This document shows positions 61,234-64,000 of a DNA stretch of 64,000 bases, piece after piece. The notes beneath the pieces are model-generated. The model had not been told where the DNA came from, did no database searches, and saw only the letters and a list, made by a program, of their open reading frames with translations. The stretch comes from Paenibacillus periandrae. GTDB lineage: Bacteria; Bacillota; Bacilli; Paenibacillales; NBRC-103111. The stretch's first letter is position 1. Each line of letters starts with the position of its first letter. The stretch lies in contig NZ_JAJNMU010000007.1 in NCBI RefSeq assembly GCF_022458865.1, forward strand, positions 248,001-312,000, read 5' to 3'. The translations under genes were made by a program, and so were the position numbers.

Positions 61234-62595
61234 TTAATGCGTTGTTTTCCCTGCCTCAGCTTGCTTCATGGTCACACCGTGCCAATCGGTTCGATAGAAA
61301 CGAAGCATACATCCTAGGGCGAACAGGAACAGGAATACATAAAGCGAAATCCACGCCCCCATGCTTCCCCAATTCAGCACAAAGATCAATACATAGGCGC
61401 CCGGTATAAATATCACCCAATTCAGAATGAGCGATATACGCAGCAGGAACGTCGTATCCCCGATCCCTCGAAGTCCTCCTGCATAATAATTGAGCAGACC
61501 GTCAAATAGCTGTAAAAAAGCAGATACCGTGATCAACTGGGCTGCCAGTTTATAAACATTAAGCTCATCTGTATACAATAGAGCTATCGGTTCGGCAAAC
61601 ACAAACTCGGCCAGACCGAGCACGAACAGGAAAATACTACCCAATATAGCCACATCCGTCGCCATGCGTCTTGCTTTAAACGGAGCACCACGGCCAATTT
61701 CCTGACCGACCAATATGGTCGCTGTCGCTCCAAAGCCAAAGGCAGGCATAAAGCCAAGACCCATCACATTTAGCGCAATCTCATTAGCTGCCAGCGCATC
61801 CGTACCAAGTCTCGTTACGTACATCGTAAATACGAACATTGCGGCACTCATCGCAAGCTCCTGCATGCCAAGCTTACCGCTCTCCCCTATAATAAGCCGG
61901 GCCTCTGTTCCACTCATCCTCACGCGTCGGCGTGTATGAAAGCGCGCATGCATCCTTACCAGAAACACATACATACTCCCAGCCAGACATAAGGCTTCAC
62001 CCAAAAAAACAGCCAATCCTGCTCCTTCAAGTCCCAGCTTGGGGAACCCCAATTGGCCATAAGTCAGTGTATAAGTGAAAAAAATCATGGTGACATTGGA
62101 CACAATGGTCATCACCATAGGAGTCCGCGTATCCCCCACACCACGAAAAAAACCATGAAAGACAAAACTGATCATAAAGCAAGCCACTGCAAATAACCTG
62201 TAACGCAAATAAATCGAGCCTGCATCCACCAGCTCCTGAGAGCTGCCCATCAGCTGCAAAATTGCCTGAGGTGCAACAATACCAAGTGTTACAATCCCAA
62301 CCGCTGCCAGAAGCGCTACATATAACGCAATGTACGTTCGCTCGACAGCCTGCTGAATTTGACCTGCCCCATAGTTTTGTGCAACCAGATAATTTACTGA
62401 ATGTCCAAAGCCGGAGCAAATTGCCCAGGCATTGTAAGCAATAATATTCGAAACCCCTACAGCCGCAATCACGAGCGCTCCCATGGAGCCGACCATTATC
62501 AGGTTAATTGTACCTGTGACGGTACCCGAAGCAAAAGAAATAATGGAAGGAAGCGCAAGCGTCAAGATCATTTTCCAGTTTTGTGTGAAACCCAT
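61234..62595 (-). CDS. MATE-family efflux transporter
   Basis: A 453-residue membrane protein with 12 hydrophobic segments and MATE features GTINLIMVGSMG (about 27), FFRGVGDTRTP (about 150), GFGATATILVGQEIG (about 282) and GGLRGIGDT (about 368). It exports drugs or other organic cations using ion gradients. The substrate is not predictable. RBS AAGGAGAAC precedes ATG 62595. It could share a transcript with the amidase. Confidence 0.93.
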   Translation of the reverse strand: MGFTQNWKMILTLALPSIISFASGTVTGTINLIMVGSMGALVIAAVGVSNIIAYNAWAICSGFGHSVNYLVAQNYGAGQIQQAVERTYIALYVALLAAVGIVTLGIVAPQAILQLMGSSQELVDAGSIYLRYRLFAVACFMISFVFHGFFRGVGDTRTPMVMTIVSNVTMIFFTYTLTYGQLGFPKLGLEGAGLAVFLGEALCLAGSMYVFLVRMHARFHTRRRVRMSGTEARLIIGESGKLGMQELAMSAAMFVFTMYVTRLGTDALAANEIALNVMGLGFMPAFGFGATATILVGQEIGRGAPFKARRMATDVAILGSIFLFVLGLAEFVFAEPIALLYTDELNVYKLAAQLITVSAFLQLFDGLLNYYAGGLRGIGDTTFLLRISLILNWVIFIPGAYVLIFVLNWGSMGAWISLYVFLFLFALGCMLRFYRTDWHGVTMKQAEAGKTTH

Positions 62596-62743
62596 ATTTC
62601 CCGTTCTCCTTGGTAATAAGTTATGTTAGTCAGACCCTCCTCATTGTGCCCCATATCGAATGGCTATTCAAGAGACTAAGAAAAACAGCCCTTGGCATCA
62701 AAACCAGGAGCCGTCCGTAAATCGTGCACAATTATGATTGTTC

Positions 62744-64000
62744 CTACGGATGCTGCAGCTGCAAATCTCTGCTCTCGAAGGAAAGTGCTGTATCCAGATA
62801 ACCTTCCTCACGATTGAACAGAGCCAGGTCACTTTTCCCATTCCCATCCAGATCTTGTACGATCAGCTTGGAGCCAGGTCTACCCCATGGACCGAAGGTC
62901 GACAGCAGCGAATAGCCACCCTCCTTGTTACTCAAATACACGGTAAAACGTCCGGTTTCCGCATTCCACCGCAGCACATCCTCGCGTCCATCCCCGTTGA
63001 AATCTCCAAACCGCAGGACACCATCCTCATTTGGAATGCCCAATTCCTGCTTGGTTTGCTTCCATTCCATGGAAGTGAGGTCTGCATTCCACAGGATGCC
63101 TTTGGCAGCACCCGGCCTAGAAGAGAATAAAGCTCCCCCGCCTGTGTCCATCTTACGAGACTGCAGCTCGCTTGTAAGCTCATTATTGAATTTATACGAT
63201 TTGATCGGTTTGACTGCACCTTTACTGACTAAGTAGCCAAACAGCTGCAAACGGTCCGTTGTCAGGCCAGCCACAACCACATCACCATCTGCCTGAGGCA
63301 GCACAAATAAATTTGCACAGCTGCGAGGCTCCGTCTTCCAGCTGTTAGTCATCGAGAAGCGATGGCCGTCCGAAGTAAATCTCTCAAGGGTTCCCGATGG
63401 CTGCATGACCCACAGACTGTTCATGTTCTCCTTGGTACTTCTGCCAAGTGCCGCTGCGGCTCCAGGCTTATAAGCAACATTGGCCCATTGTGACGGAGCT
63501 CCCTGCGATTCATTGCGCATGCCATTAAAGAAGCCCGGTGTCACAGAAATGGACCCGTTTTTTGTATCCCACCGGATCAGATCCGCCTGGCCGTCACCGG
63601 TTACGTCCCCAAGCATCATTTTTTCTTTATCCTGCTGTGCGGAAGAGCCTAATTTCACGCTATGTGCAGGAGTAAACGGAACGTAGTCCTGAATGGAAAA
63701 GAATGAGTAGTGCTTCGCCTTTAGCCCAAGAACAAGCTTTTGAAGCATGCTTTTATCCTGGCTTAAATAATGATATTCGGGCAGTCCGTCACGAATGATG
63801 GTCTCTCCCGTTTCGTCCACAACCGGAGCCAAATACTTGAACTCCAGAAAAGGATGAAAAAAGAACGAGGCTACAATATTCGATTTGCCCACACGGTCCA
63901 GTATCAGCTTTTCATCCTTATTTGAAGGAATATAATCGAACGGAGTAGGTACATATGCAGCCCCCAGAGAGGCTTGCCCGTACCCGCTGTTGCGCTCTAT
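62744..64000 (-). CDS. DUF2334-like deacetylase region fused to VCBS/FG-GAP repeats, 5' end outside window
   Basis: The minus-strand frame is open to the right edge, so the N-terminus lies outside; a GTG at 63892 is only an internal codon. The visible 418 codons begin with the C-terminal part of what looks like a polysaccharide-deacetylase-type DUF2334 domain (VASFFFHPFLEFKYL and LVLGLKAKHYSFFSIQDYV, cores FFFHPFLE and GLKAKHYSF), then a VCBS/FG-GAP beta-propeller with calcium-binding DVTGDGQAD, DFNGDGRED and DLDGNGKSD. A surface or secreted carbohydrate-modifying protein is likely. Start and signal peptide cannot be seen. Confidence 0.7.
   Translation of the reverse strand: MERNSGYGQASLGAAYVPTPFDYIPSNKDEKLILDRVGKSNIVASFFFHPFLEFKYLAPVVDETGETIIRDGLPEYHYLSQDKSMLQKLVLGLKAKHYSFFSIQDYVPFTPAHSVKLGSSAQQDKEKMMLGDVTGDGQADLIRWDTKNGSISVTPGFFNGMRNESQGAPSQWANVAYKPGAAAALGRSTKENMNSLWVMQPSGTLERFTSDGHRFSMTNSWKTEPRSCANLFVLPQADGDVVVAGLTTDRLQLFGYLVSKGAVKPIKSYKFNNELTSELQSRKMDTGGGALFSSRPGAAKGILWNADLTSMEWKQTKQELGIPNEDGVLRFGDFNGDGREDVLRWNAETGRFTVYLSNKEGGYSLLSTFGPWGRPGSKLIVQDLDGNGKSDLALFNREEGYLDTALSFESRDLQLQHP

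Noticed and set aside
1..64000. CRISPR arrays, tRNA or rRNA genes, transposases, prophage genes
   Set aside because: Looked for on both strands and none seen: no regularly spaced repeats, no CCA-ended cloverleaf sequences recognised, no DDE or recombinase frames.

Overview
The window looks like a chromosome segment of a Gram-positive, endospore-forming member of the Bacillales, most probably Paenibacillus or a close relative. The evidence is spore genes (yhbH, spoVR, tlp), an S-layer-homology (SLH) anchored surface enzyme, LplB/YtcP-type sugar ABC transporters with a membrane-bound AraC regulator, GGAGG-type ribosome binding sites, frequent TTG/GTG starts and perfect matches to the Bacillus CcpA cre consensus. 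No rRNA, tRNA, CRISPR array, transposase or prophage was seen.

Layout. 1-1.9 kb holds a truncated AraC regulator joined to a truncated second gene, then repeats and a terminator. 1.9-4.9 kb (minus) is a catabolic operon: tartrate-type dehydrogenase, SGNH hydrolase, enolase-superfamily dehydratase. 5.4-8.0 kb is yhbH-spoVR. 8.2-9.5 kb is a uracil permease. 9.6-12.4 kb is accessory: a retropepsin-like two-gene cassette between direct repeats, a shortened Uma2 nuclease and a solitary DNA methyltransferase. 12.4-17.4 kb (minus) is a four-gene operon of two short-chain reductases, a tandem pterin synthase and a GGDEF-EAL sensor. 17.6-23.2 kb encodes two BNR/sialidase-fold secreted enzymes, the second wall-anchored. 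23.2-26.6 kb is a two-component system with a proline-rich sensor and a proline-rich secreted protein. 26.7-29.2 kb holds a 32-codon gene and two YiiG-type lipoproteins. 29.5-31.3 kb is an HPP membrane protein with a divergent GntR regulator.

31.3-37.1 kb is a DNA-alkylation repair island: two adaA-ogt pairs in opposite orientation enclosing an Oxygenase-NA family dioxygenase, an SPL-type radical SAM protein, an AlkD-like and an AlkA-like glycosylase, and the spore protein gene tlp. 37.2-40.0 kb (minus) is an RNA-repair operon: rtcB, a kptA fragment and tatD. It is preceded by a promoter, a short leader ORF and mutually exclusive hairpins ending in an intrinsic terminator. I read this as a ribosome-controlled attenuator and consider it the most interesting item in the window. 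40.0-41.7 kb is a histidine kinase and 41.9-42.7 kb an HpaI-type aldolase.

42.7-51.5 kb is a sugar-uptake locus: AraC regulator, solute-binding lipoprotein, two permeases, a GH67-like enzyme and a cre site. 51.6-55 kb holds a GNAT-VC0807-TetR cluster with its operator, a pirin and an unknown small gene between two unusually long terminator hairpins. 55.1-59.4 kb is sbcDC. The end holds an orphan OmpR regulator, a MATE exporter with a cell-wall amidase, and a partial deacetylase-like/VCBS-repeat protein running off the right edge.

All domain and family calls are from reading the translated sequences; no database search was run.
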